Shown here: in pieces, positions 16,144 to 23,665 of the stretch
Layout: each line of letters starts with the position of its first letter
How positions within the stretch are numbered: position 1 is the first letter of the stretch
NCBI GenBank assembly: GCA_964521195.1
Contig: CAZFRE010000007.1
Location: 53,334-117,333 of the forward strand
Source: CAWDNM01 sp964521195
GTDB lineage: Bacteria; Actinomycetota; Coriobacteriia; Anaerosomatales; JAAXUF01
DNA length: 64,000 nucleotides
Direction of reading: 5' to 3'
Notes under the pieces: generated by a model
Databases searched by the model: none
The model's input: only the letters and a program-made list of their open reading frames with translations
What the model was told of the DNA's origin: nothing
Made by a program: the position numbers and the translations under genes

Positions 16144-18792
16144 ATGAAACACAGAGCGCTGAGGTTCTTGTTGGTCCTCGCCTTGACCGTCGCGCTGTGC
16201 GCAGTATTCGCCGGCACGGCCTACGCGGGGCTTGATGACGAACCCGCCGACGGGATTCACGGCACGACCACGTCGAACCCCGGCTGGGGTCCGGACCACT
16301 GGTGGCGCCAGGGGTGGGGTCGCAGCATGGAGCCGGACTTCAGGCTCTTCCCGCCGGAAGCGATGGACTCGGACTTTGATGGTTGGATCATGATGACGCT
16401 GTACACCGTGGACCGCACTCCATCCGCGTGCGCCACAGGTGCAGCTGCGACAGCGATCATCGACACCGCGACTCCCGAAGCCTACTACCGATCTTCGATC
16501 GGCGGGACCACGGACAACACCGGTCCGTACGGCTCCAACCAGAACTACACGCTGGACATGCTCGGCATCTACGCCAATCCGCCACTCGGTGGATGGCCTG
16601 CGCCGGATCCGGCTGCCGCCGCGCCGTGGGAGGGTCGCTGGTACTACCACTACCGGTTCTACAGCAACTTCCGACCGTCCAACACCGTTCACACCGTTGG
16701 CTTCGGCATCGATACCACGCCGCCGAATCCTGTCACCGGACTGACGTTGCGCACCGGTCTGACGACCCCTCCGGTGGTTGACTGGCAGCCGCACAAGCGC
16801 GTGCACATCACCTGGGATCCCGCCATCTACGACGCGCTCTCGGGCGACGGCTACTACGAGGTCCGCATCGACGACAAGGCCATCATTCCGGAGGCTTCGA
16901 CGACTCCGGTTCAGGGACGCGTGTACTCTGCGCCTTGGCTGCCTACGCCATCGTCGATCACCGTCGAGGACATGCCGCCCGGCAAACACAAGGTCTCGAT
17001 CGTCGTCGTCGATCGCGCAACCAACGAAAGCACGGCGACGAGCGCGTACTACTACTCAGATCCGGACACGCCTACCGTCTCGATCACCAACCCCTTGAAC
17101 GGCCTGCTGAAAGAGACTACCTACATCTCCGCGGATGCCTCGGACCTTGCGGGTCCGCCGACCGTCGTGTTCTCCCTTGACGGAGCGTCGATCGCCACGT
17201 TCACCGCTCCGCCGTATCGTTTCAAGCCGGATCTCACCGGCGTGACCCCCGGCAACCACCTTCTGACGGCAGTCGCCACAGACCACCTCGGCCGGACTGC
17301 GACCGACACCATGACCGTCTCGACGAGCGGTCCCACGGTCATCCCCAACGACGGGTTCATCCCCACGGATGACGAATCGCTCAACTCGACCATGACAGCC
17401 ACGACCCTCACGCACCCCCTCGACGAAGAGGACGAGACGGTGTTCTGGCGCCAGGGCTGGGGCAACTCGCTCTGGCCGCAGTTCCAGATCACGCCGCCGA
17501 CTCCGGCTGCCATCGAGTTCGGCTTCGTCAGCGGCATGCTGTATACGGTCGATCGCACCGAGACCACGACCATCGACCCGACCGACCCCAAGAGCTATTA
17601 CGTGGCATCTCGAGGTGACGGCGCGAACTTGGAGCACACGCTCGATTTCATGGGCAACTACTCGTACCCGCCGACCGGCGGCTGGCCCGACAGCACCCTT
17701 GGCGGCGAGATCCAGCCGTACGAGGGCTACTGGTACTTCCACTTCAAGCCGTTCACCTCTAAGGGGTACGTCCCGCTGGGGACCTCGTTCATCAAGTTCG
17801 GCGTCGACGTGACCAAACCGCGTGCCGTCACCGGGCTCCTCGCGTCACCGAGTCTCGATGAGTCACTGGCCGGCACATGGACCGAGAGTTCTCGTGCGCA
17901 CCTCTCGTGGGACGCCGACCGCTACGACGACCTCTCGGGTGTCGCCTACTACAAGATCCTGCTCGACGGCGTTCCGGTCATCCCGTCTGAGTCCGACAAT
18001 GCGCAGGGTCGCGTGTACGAGGTCGTCGGCAGGACGCCGGGCTCCGTCACTATCGAGAACATGCCTTCCGGCCGCCATCGCCTGTCGGTCATCCCGGTCG
18101 ACCGCGCCACCAATGAGGGTCCTGCGACGAGTACGTACTTCTACTCGGATCCTGACACGCCCACCATCGCGTTCGGAGACTTCTCGCGGACCTGCTCGAC
18201 CCGTCCGACCTTCTCTGTGGTGACCTCGGATGCCGCCGGTATCGCCAACGTCGTTTACCGGCTCGACGGCAACCTGCTCGGCACCCAGACGAGCTCGCCG
18301 TTCAGCATCTCGCCCGATCTGTCCGGCTACGCCGAGGGCCCGCACACCCTCATGGCCACTGCTACCGACATGCTCGGACGGTCCGTCTCGGTGAGCACGA
18401 CGATCACCCTGGACAAGACGCCCCTCGTGATCAGCAGCTTCACGCGCACGCCCTCGCTGTTCTACCCGATCCTCCGCGATGGCTACAAGGACAACATGGC
18501 CGTGCGCTTCAAGGTCAACAAGCCCTGCACCGTGACGCTCTACGTCAAGACTTCGAAAGGCACCACCGTCCGTACACTCTCCAAGAGCTGCACTCCCGGA
18601 TCCACCATGAAGATCGTCTGGAACGGTAAGTGGTCCAAGGATGGCAAGGCGCACACCGGCACCTTCAAGCTGAAGCTGTCGGGCACTGACAACGTCGGCT
18701 ACACCGATTCGACAGGCACGCTTTCCGTGAAGATCCGCGACTACCAGCTCGTGCGCACCAGCAGCAACACGATCAAGGTCGTCAAGCGGTAG
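16144..18792 (+). CDS. Large exported protein with two tandem modules and FlgD-like end
   Basis: 882 residues from ATG 16144 (AAGGG at 16129-16133). A signal peptide is clear: basic MKHRALRF, hydrophobic core, cleavage likely after AYA28. The mature part contains two diverged copies of one 370-residue module: both open with (W)RQGWG, contain LYTVDRT, a NYTLDMLG/EHTLDFMG segment, a WYYHYRF/WYFHFKP segment, an Ig/fibronectin-like domain (DLSGVAYYKI), and end SDPDTPT followed by a second Ig-like domain. The last 110 residues resemble a FlgD-type Ig domain (KVNKPCTVTLYVK, WNGKWSKDGK). No LPXTG or membrane anchor is seen. Probably a secreted or surface adhesin-like protein; function unknown. Monocistronic, with a terminator right after it. 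Confidence 0.85.
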   Translation: MKHRALRFLLVLALTVALCAVFAGTAYAGLDDEPADGIHGTTTSNPGWGPDHWWRQGWGRSMEPDFRLFPPEAMDSDFDGWIMMTLYTVDRTPSACATGAAATAIIDTATPEAYYRSSIGGTTDNTGPYGSNQNYTLDMLGIYANPPLGGWPAPDPAAAAPWEGRWYYHYRFYSNFRPSNTVHTVGFGIDTTPPNPVTGLTLRTGLTTPPVVDWQPHKRVHITWDPAIYDALSGDGYYEVRIDDKAIIPEASTTPVQGRVYSAPWLPTPSSITVEDMPPGKHKVSIVVVDRATNESTATSAYYYSDPDTPTVSITNPLNGLLKETTYISADASDLAGPPTVVFSLDGASIATFTAPPYRFKPDLTGVTPGNHLLTAVATDHLGRTATDTMTVSTSGPTVIPNDGFIPTDDESLNSTMTATTLTHPLDEEDETVFWRQGWGNSLWPQFQITPPTPAAIEFGFVSGMLYTVDRTETTTIDPTDPKSYYVASRGDGANLEHTLDFMGNYSYPPTGGWPDSTLGGEIQPYEGYWYFHFKPFTSKGYVPLGTSFIKFGVDVTKPRAVTGLLASPSLDESLAGTWTESSRAHLSWDADRYDDLSGVAYYKILLDGVPVIPSESDNAQGRVYEVVGRTPGSVTIENMPSGRHRLSVIPVDRATNEGPATSTYFYSDPDTPTIAFGDFSRTCSTRPTFSVVTSDAAGIANVVYRLDGNLLGTQTSSPFSISPDLSGYAEGPHTLMATATDMLGRSVSVSTTITLDKTPLVISSFTRTPSLFYPILRDGYKDNMAVRFKVNKPCTVTLYVKTSKGTTVRTLSKSCTPGSTMKIVWNGKWSKDGKAHTGTFKLKLSGTDNVGYTDSTGTLSVKIRDYQLVRTSSNTIKVVKR

Positions 18793-18823
18793 CCCGCAAC
18801 CCGTGCGCGCAGCGCAAAGCATG

Positions 18824-18858
18824 ACGGGCGGCTCCCGATGGGGGCCGCCCGTTTCATA
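18824..18858 (+). terminator. Bidirectional intrinsic terminator
   Basis: ACGGGCGGC (18824-18832) and GCCGCCCGT (18844-18852) form a 9-bp stem followed by TTCATATT. It ends the exported-protein gene and lies just beyond the 3' end of RNase P RNA coming the other way. Confidence 0.8.
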
Positions 18859-18863
18859 TTCGG

Positions 18864-19217
18864 TGGAGTGGGCCTGTAAGCCGGATTCTGTCGTGGACGA
18901 CCATTTATCTGGGACCTGCGTCGCCACAGGCCTCACGCGGGCTAACCCGAGCGTCGGTCGGGCCGACCTTAGCCGCTCCTATTCGCCCTTGCTCCGGATG
19001 GGGTTTGCCAAGCCGCCACGTTACCGTGACGCTGGTGCGCTCTTACCGCACCGTTTCAGCTTTTCTCCCGTCGGCGAACCGGCGGGGGAGTCTTCTTTTC
19101 TGTGGCACTTTCCGTCGGCTCACGCCGCCCAGCCGTTAGCTGGCATCCTGCCCTGTGGAGTCCGGACTTTCCTCACGACCCGCCGAGGCGAGGTCGCGCG
19201 GCCGTCCAGCCCACTCC
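18864..19217 (-). ncRNA. rnpB: RNase P RNA
   Basis: Catalytic RNA of RNase P, which makes mature tRNA 5' ends. On the minus strand the universally conserved core GAGGAAAGTCCGGACTCC is at about 19172-19155, and the conserved 3' part ACAGAATCCGGCTTACAGG is near the 3' end. The two ends GGAGTGGGC (19217-19209) and GCCCACTCC (18872-18864) pair as helix P1. Length about 354 nt, bacterial type A-like. It lies 68 bp after the glnS stop on the same strand, in a region rich in tRNA functions. Confidence 0.97.
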
Positions 19218-19224
19218 GGCACCC

Positions 19225-19230
19225 ATTCTA
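19225..19230 (-). promoter_or_regulatory. rnpB: -10 element of rnpB
   Basis: TAGAAT on the minus strand sits 7 nt before the predicted first base of RNase P RNA (19217). I cannot find a convincing -35 at 16-18 nt. Confidence 0.5.
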
Positions 19231-19284
19231 GCAGCCTGGCCTCGCAGAGGTCGTGAAGCGACGGGCGTCGAGAGCGAGTACGAC

Positions 19285-20979
19285 TCAGTCGTGCTTGCCT
19301 GCGGCCTGCAGCTTGGCCCAGGTGTCCTTCAGGGTGAGCGTCCGGTTGAACACCGGTGCATCCGCCGTCCCGTCGGGATCGGCGCAGAAGTAGCCGAGTC
19401 GCTCGAACTGCACCGTCTCACCCATCGGCGTACTCGCGAGCGCCTCCTCCACGAAGCAGTCCCTGCGAACCTGCTCGGAGTCGTGGCTGAGATCGTCGAA
19501 GAGATCGCGCCCGCCGGAGCCGGGGAAGGAATCGGCGAACAGGTGGTCGTAGAGCCGAACCTCTGCGCGGACCGCGTGTGCGGCCGACACCCAATGGAGG
19601 GTTGCCTTCACCTTGCGGCCGTCGGGAGAGGAGCCTCCGCGCGTATCGGGATCGTACGTGCACCGGAGCTCTGTCACCGTGCCGTCGGCGTCCTTGATGA
19701 CGTCGGTGCACGTGATGTAGTACGCCGACCGGAGCCGCACTTCTCGGCCGGGGGCCAGGCGGAAGAACTTCTTGGGCGGGTCCTCCATGAAGTCGTCGCG
19801 CTCGATCCACAGCTCGCGCGAGAACGCCACCGACCTGGAACCTGCCGACTCGTCCTCCGGGTTGTTGATGACGTCCATATACTCGACCTGGCCCTCGGGG
19901 TAGTTCTCGATGACGACCTTGATCGGGTCGAGGACCGCAAAGCGCCGTTGTGCGGTGCGGTTGAGCACGTTTCGCACGCAGTGTTCGAGCATGGCCACTT
20001 CCACCACGCTGTCGGCGCGGGCGACACCCACCATGGCAGCGAAGTCGCGTATACCCTCAGCAGGGAAGCCGCGTCGGCGGATCCCGGAGATGGTCGGCAT
20101 GCGGGGATCGTCCCAGCCGCGCACGTGACCCTCGTTCACGAGACGGATGAGCACGCGTTTGGAGAGCACCGTGTGAGTGAGATTCAGGCGCGCGAATTCG
20201 TACTGGCGCGGGCGTGACGGCACCGGCAGGTTGTCGATGAACCAGTCGTAAAGCGGCCGGTGATCCTGGAACTCGAGCGTACAGATCGAGTGCGTGATGC
20301 CCTCGATGGCGTCGGACTGGCCGTGGGCGAAGTCGTACATGGGATAGATGCACCACGCATCGCCGGTCCGAGGGTGCGCCTCGTGAAGAATGCGATAGAG
20401 CACCGGGTCGCGCAGGTTGATGTTGGGCGCAGACATATCGATCTTCGCCCGCAACACCCGCGAGCCATTCTCGAACTCTCCGGCACGCATCCGTGTGAAG
20501 AGGTCGAGGTTCTCCTCGACGGAACGGTTTCGGTGCGGACTCGCGGTCCCCGGTGTCGTCAGCGTGCCTCGGGACTCGCGGATCTCATCCGCCGAGAGGT
20601 CGTCGACGTAGGCCTTGCCGTGCTCGATGAGGTGCACCGCCCACGCGTAGAGCTGCTCGAAGTAGTCCGACGCGTAGAAGAGGTGCTCGCCCCAGTCGAA
20701 GCCGAGCCATCGTACGTCGGTCTTGATCGAGTCGATGTACTCCTGCTCCTCCTTGACCGGATTGGTGTCGTCGAAGCGCAGGTGGCAGCGGCCGCCAAAC
20801 TCCTGCGCCACGCCGAAGTTGAGGCAGATCGACTTCGCGTGACCGATATGGAGGTAGCCGTTGGGCTCGGGGGGGAAGCGTGTGACCACGGTCTCATGGC
20901 GGCCTTCACGCAGGTCGGCCCCGACGATGTCGCGGATGAAATCGGTGCGTTCGGTGGGTGTCGCATTCTCGGTGTTCAT
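19285..20979 (-). CDS. glnS: Glutaminyl-tRNA synthetase
   Basis: 564 residues, beginning MNTENATPTERTDFIRDIV. Class I synthetase: HIGH motif in PPEPNGYLHIGHAKS, KMSKS-like VLSKR, a GlnRS-specific FDDTNPVKEEQEYIDSI stretch, and the two-barrel anticodon-binding half (ending KDTWAKLQAAGKHD). It charges tRNA-Gln directly with glutamine. Many Gram-positive bacteria instead make Gln-tRNA by transamidation, so a true GlnRS here is notable. It lies downstream of tRNA-Glu and tRNA-Gln on the same strand. I do not see a clear Shine-Dalgarno before this ATG. Confidence 0.96.
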   Translation of the reverse strand: MNTENATPTERTDFIRDIVGADLREGRHETVVTRFPPEPNGYLHIGHAKSICLNFGVAQEFGGRCHLRFDDTNPVKEEQEYIDSIKTDVRWLGFDWGEHLFYASDYFEQLYAWAVHLIEHGKAYVDDLSADEIRESRGTLTTPGTASPHRNRSVEENLDLFTRMRAGEFENGSRVLRAKIDMSAPNINLRDPVLYRILHEAHPRTGDAWCIYPMYDFAHGQSDAIEGITHSICTLEFQDHRPLYDWFIDNLPVPSRPRQYEFARLNLTHTVLSKRVLIRLVNEGHVRGWDDPRMPTISGIRRRGFPAEGIRDFAAMVGVARADSVVEVAMLEHCVRNVLNRTAQRRFAVLDPIKVVIENYPEGQVEYMDVINNPEDESAGSRSVAFSRELWIERDDFMEDPPKKFFRLAPGREVRLRSAYYITCTDVIKDADGTVTELRCTYDPDTRGGSSPDGRKVKATLHWVSAAHAVRAEVRLYDHLFADSFPGSGGRDLFDDLSHDSEQVRRDCFVEEALASTPMGETVQFERLGYFCADPDGTADAPVFNRTLTLKDTWAKLQAAGKHD

Positions 20980-21079
20980 GAGGGTGGACGATACCACATG
21001 ACGACCGCGAGCTGCTCCGGTCAGAGCCGGGTGAGCGGTGCCGTGAACGCTGCGCACTGATGACCCCAGACGCGAAGAA

Positions 21080-21105
21080 ACCCCCTCCGGCTATCGGAGA
21101 GGGTT
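21080..21105 (-). terminator. Intrinsic terminator after the tRNA pair
   Basis: On the minus strand CCTCTCCG, a short ATAGC loop and CGGAGGGG form a GC stem followed by TTTCTT. It starts about 11 nt past the 3' end of tRNA-Glu and would end the tRNA transcript before glnS. Confidence 0.75.
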
Positions 21106-21115
21106 CCGAGTGTAC

Positions 21116-21191
21116 TGGTAGCCCGTACGGGATTCGAACCCGTGATCTCCGCCTTGAGAGGGCGGTGTCCTAACCGCTAGACGAACGGGCC
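21116..21191 (-). tRNA. tRNA-Glu (CTC)
   Basis: 76 nt with encoded CCA. Acceptor stem GGCCCGT pairs with ACGGGCT (first pair G-U). The anticodon stem CCGCC/GGCGG encloses loop CTCTCAA, anticodon CTC (reads GAG). T arm carries GGTTCGAATCC. The 3' neighbour of tRNA-Gln, 4 bp away, so processed from one transcript. Confidence 0.97.
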
Positions 21192-21195
21192 TTGC

Positions 21196-21271
21196 TGGCT
21201 GGGGTACTAGGGCTCGAACCTAGACTCTTCGGAACCAGAATCCGACGTGTTGCCAGTTACACCATACCCCA
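21196..21271 (-). tRNA. tRNA-Gln (CTG)
   Basis: 76 nt with encoded CCA. Acceptor stem TGGGGTA pairs with TACCCCA; the anticodon stem TCGGA/TCCGA encloses loop TTCTGGT, anticodon CTG (reads CAG). T arm GGTTCGAGCCC. It is the substrate of the GlnRS encoded just downstream. Confidence 0.96.
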
Positions 21272-21305
21272 GTACCTGTGCACCCCAGATGCGGCGCGAG
21301 AAGGT

Positions 21306-21334
21306 ATGTTACGTACGCCCCGAGGGGGTGTCAA
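21306..21334 (-). promoter_or_regulatory. Promoter of the tRNA-Gln/tRNA-Glu transcript
   Basis: Minus strand: consensus TTGACA (21334-21329), 17-nt spacer, TAACAT (21311-21306); the start would be some 28 nt before tRNA-Gln. The -35 hexamer lies in the loop of an inverted repeat with arms CCCGAGGGG and CCCCTCGGG, which may also terminate gltX transcription. Confidence 0.75.
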
Positions 21335-21370
21335 CCCCTCGGGCGCCGACGTCTCAGAGCCCCGTGGACC

Positions 21371-22834
21371 CTACTCCGAGGCGAGTCCGACGCAGGCGGC
21401 AAGCCGTGCCAGCGTCCGCTCTCGTCCGAGCAGCTCCAGCGACTCGAACAGCGGCAAGGAGACCACGGATCCGGTGACCGCGACCCTGAGGGTCTGGAAC
21501 ACCGCCTTGGGCTTCATCTCAAGCACCTCAGGAAGAGTCCTCAGGGCCGCCTCGATGGCCTCTGTCTCCCAAGCACACTCCGTCAGCGCGTCGGATGCCG
21601 CGCGCAGCGCGCGACCGGCACCCTCCTTGGCCAGGACTTTCTCCTGGGCAGACGGCTCGATCTCTGGCTCTGCGAACAGGAATGCGACCTTGGGCGCCAC
21701 CTCATCGAGTCGCTTGATGCGCTCTGTGACCAGCGGTGCGAGGCGAGAGAACCACTCGGGCCGCTCGGCAGCGTCGGCCGCATCTGACAACCCTGCGCCC
21801 TCGAGCCACGGAATCATGCGAGCGACGAAGTGCTCGGCGGGCATGTCGCGCAGGTACACGCCGTTCATCCACTCAAGCTTCTCGACGTCGAATATGGCGG
21901 GGTTCTTCGAGATCCTGTCGAGGGTGAAGTTGGCCTTCAGCGTGTCGGAGTCGATGATCGTCGTCTCTCCGTCAAGCGACCATCCGAGCAGTGCAAGGTA
22001 GTTGACGAGCGCCTCGGGCACGAACCCGAGCTCCGCGTACGCCTCCACGCTCGTGGCTCCGTGCCGCTTTGAGAGGCGCTTGCCGTCTGGGCCCCAGATC
22101 ATCGACAGGTGCGCGAAGGTCGGGATCGGCAGCTCCAGGGCCTCGTAGACCACGATCTGCTTGGGTGTGTTGCTCAGGTGGTCGTCGCCACGTATCACGT
22201 GGCTGATCCGCATGTCCACGTCGTCCATGACGACAGCGAAGTTGTAGGTGGGGGAGCCGTCCGTTCGCGCCAGCACGAAGTCGTCGACCGCTGTGGCCGG
22301 GAACGTCACCTCGCCGCGCACGGCATCCTCGAAGACGATGTCACCGCGCTCCTCTGGCACCTTCAGGCGCCAGACATGGGGCTCGCCGGCGGCGATACGC
22401 GCCGCGGCGGCATCCGCGGGGACCGAGCGACACGTGCGATCGTAGCCCGCGACGCCGCCCGCTTCACGGGCCGCCTCGCGCTTGGACTCGAGTGTCTCGG
22501 CGGAGCAGAAGCACGGGTACGCGTGACCGGACGCCTTGAGGCGCTCGAGGCCCTCGGCATAGCGGTCGTAGCGCTGGGTCTGGAAGTAGGGACCGGACTC
22601 GCCGCCCACCTCCGGGCCCTCGTCGTACTCCAGTCCCAACCACTCCATGGCCCGCAGAATGGCCTGGGTGTTGGCCTGGGTGGAACGCTCGGGGTCGGTG
22701 TCTTCGATGCGCAGAACGAACGTCCCGCCGTAGTGGCGGGCGAAGGCCCAGTTGTACAGCGCGGTGCGCGCGCCGCCGATGTGCAGGAACCCGGTAGGGC
22801 TCGGCGCGAAACGAACGCGAACGGAATCAGTCAC
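21371..22834 (-). CDS. gltX: Glutamyl-tRNA synthetase
   Basis: 487 residues from a GTG with GAGGAG 8 nt upstream. Class I synthetase with APSPTGFLHIGGARTALYNW (HIGH region), LRIEDTDPERS, a PCFCSAETLE zinc-like segment, KRLSKRHGA (KMSKS equivalent) and the all-helical anticodon-binding domain at the C-terminus. It charges tRNA-Glu. The tRNA-Gln and tRNA-Glu genes follow about 100 bp downstream on the same strand, and glnS after them. Confidence 0.97.
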   Translation of the reverse strand: MTDSVRVRFAPSPTGFLHIGGARTALYNWAFARHYGGTFVLRIEDTDPERSTQANTQAILRAMEWLGLEYDEGPEVGGESGPYFQTQRYDRYAEGLERLKASGHAYPCFCSAETLESKREAAREAGGVAGYDRTCRSVPADAAAARIAAGEPHVWRLKVPEERGDIVFEDAVRGEVTFPATAVDDFVLARTDGSPTYNFAVVMDDVDMRISHVIRGDDHLSNTPKQIVVYEALELPIPTFAHLSMIWGPDGKRLSKRHGATSVEAYAELGFVPEALVNYLALLGWSLDGETTIIDSDTLKANFTLDRISKNPAIFDVEKLEWMNGVYLRDMPAEHFVARMIPWLEGAGLSDAADAAERPEWFSRLAPLVTERIKRLDEVAPKVAFLFAEPEIEPSAQEKVLAKEGAGRALRAASDALTECAWETEAIEAALRTLPEVLEMKPKAVFQTLRVAVTGSVVSLPLFESLELLGRERTLARLAACVGLASE

Positions 22835-22878
22835 GGATGTGGCTCCTCGGGCAGGGGGTGGAAAGACGTTTGCCGAGA

Positions 22879-23310
22879 CTACTCGGCGGACTCGACGATG
22901 GAACCGCCACGCGCGAGCAGCCACCAGGAGATCGCGACCGCGAGCAAGAGCGCAGAAAGGCCGAGTGCGTTGGACAGGTAGTTCGTACCGCCCTCGAACA
23001 CGACGAACTTCCGCGCGACGGCGACCAGCGCCGCCTCGAGCACGGTGGGGATCACCCTCACGTGGCGCATGTACGCGACGGCGATGCGGAAGAGCTCGAC
23101 GAGGATGAATATCTCCAGGATCATCCCGATGATCTTGTTGAACTCGACCGCGTCGACCGCGACATCGCTGCCGGCGAGGTGACTCAGCGCAACGCCCAGC
23201 GCGATCAGCATCCCCGCCGCCAGCACGACGAGCGCGACGGCGACCATGACCTCGATGATTATCGTCGTCCAGTGCAGGGTGCGCACGACCTTGTCGGTGA
23301 ACTTGTCCAA
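22879..23310 (-). CDS. PsiE-like small membrane protein
   Basis: 143 residues if translation starts at TTG 23310, which has a perfect GAGGAGG 8 nt before it; ATG codons at 23352 and 23349 are in frame but lack a Shine-Dalgarno and come close to the divergent metK promoter. About four hydrophobic segments are visible (IIIEVMVAVALVVLAAGMLI; IIGMILEIFILVELFRI; a middle amphipathic part AALVAVARKFVVFE; and LGLSALLLAVAISWWLL). The pattern fits the phosphate-starvation-inducible PsiE family, whose function is unknown. It stands 44 bp upstream of gltX on the same strand. Confidence 0.8.
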   Translation of the reverse strand: MDKFTDKVVRTLHWTTIIIEVMVAVALVVLAAGMLIALGVALSHLAGSDVAVDAVEFNKIIGMILEIFILVELFRIAVAYMRHVRVIPTVLEAALVAVARKFVVFEGGTNYLSNALGLSALLLAVAISWWLLARGGSIVESAE

Positions 23311-23374
23311 CTCGATACCCTCCTCGGGGAAACGCCCTTCGGGCGACATCATACCCGACGCGCCGGTGTGCGAC

Positions 23375-23403
23375 TTGAAGCGCGTTCGGACGCGCGCTAC
23401 ACT
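23375..23403 (+). promoter_or_regulatory. Promoter of the metK leader
   Basis: TTGAAG (23375-23380), 17-nt spacer, TACACT (23398-23403), with the SAM aptamer beginning 8 nt later. Confidence 0.75.
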
Positions 23404-23410
23404 CGATGGG

Positions 23411-23540
23411 CTCATCAAGAGGCAGCCGGAGAGCGGCTGCAGAGGGTCGAGGGACCGAGCCCGTAGACACCCCGGCAACCGACGTCGAAACGGACGCACG
23501 GTGCCACATCTCGGCAGGCTTGCTGGGCCTGGAAGATGAG
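23411..23540 (+). promoter_or_regulatory. SAM-I riboswitch (S box)
   Basis: S-box aptamer: P1 arms CTCATC (23411-23416) and GATGAG (23535-23540), the conserved GAGGGACCGAGCCCG, CCCCGGCAACC and ACGGTGCCA blocks, in the standard order and spacing. It senses S-adenosylmethionine and controls the downstream metK by premature termination when SAM is abundant. Confidence 0.93.
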
Positions 23541-23578
23541 GGTACAACGTCGCGCGCCCGGCAGCGCCAGCGAGGTGA

Positions 23579-23611
23579 AGCCCCTGTCTTACCCAGGCGG
23601 GGGCTGTTTTG
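23579..23611 (+). terminator. Riboswitch-controlled terminator before metK
   Basis: AGCCCC (23579-23584) and GGGGCT (23600-23605) form a stem followed by GTTTTG. It lies between the SAM aptamer and the metK ribosome-binding site, so it is the likely expression platform. Confidence 0.75.
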
Positions 23612-23665
23612 TGCCCCGCTGTCATGCGCGCCCCGACCATCCGGGGCGCCGAGAAGGAGGTAGTT

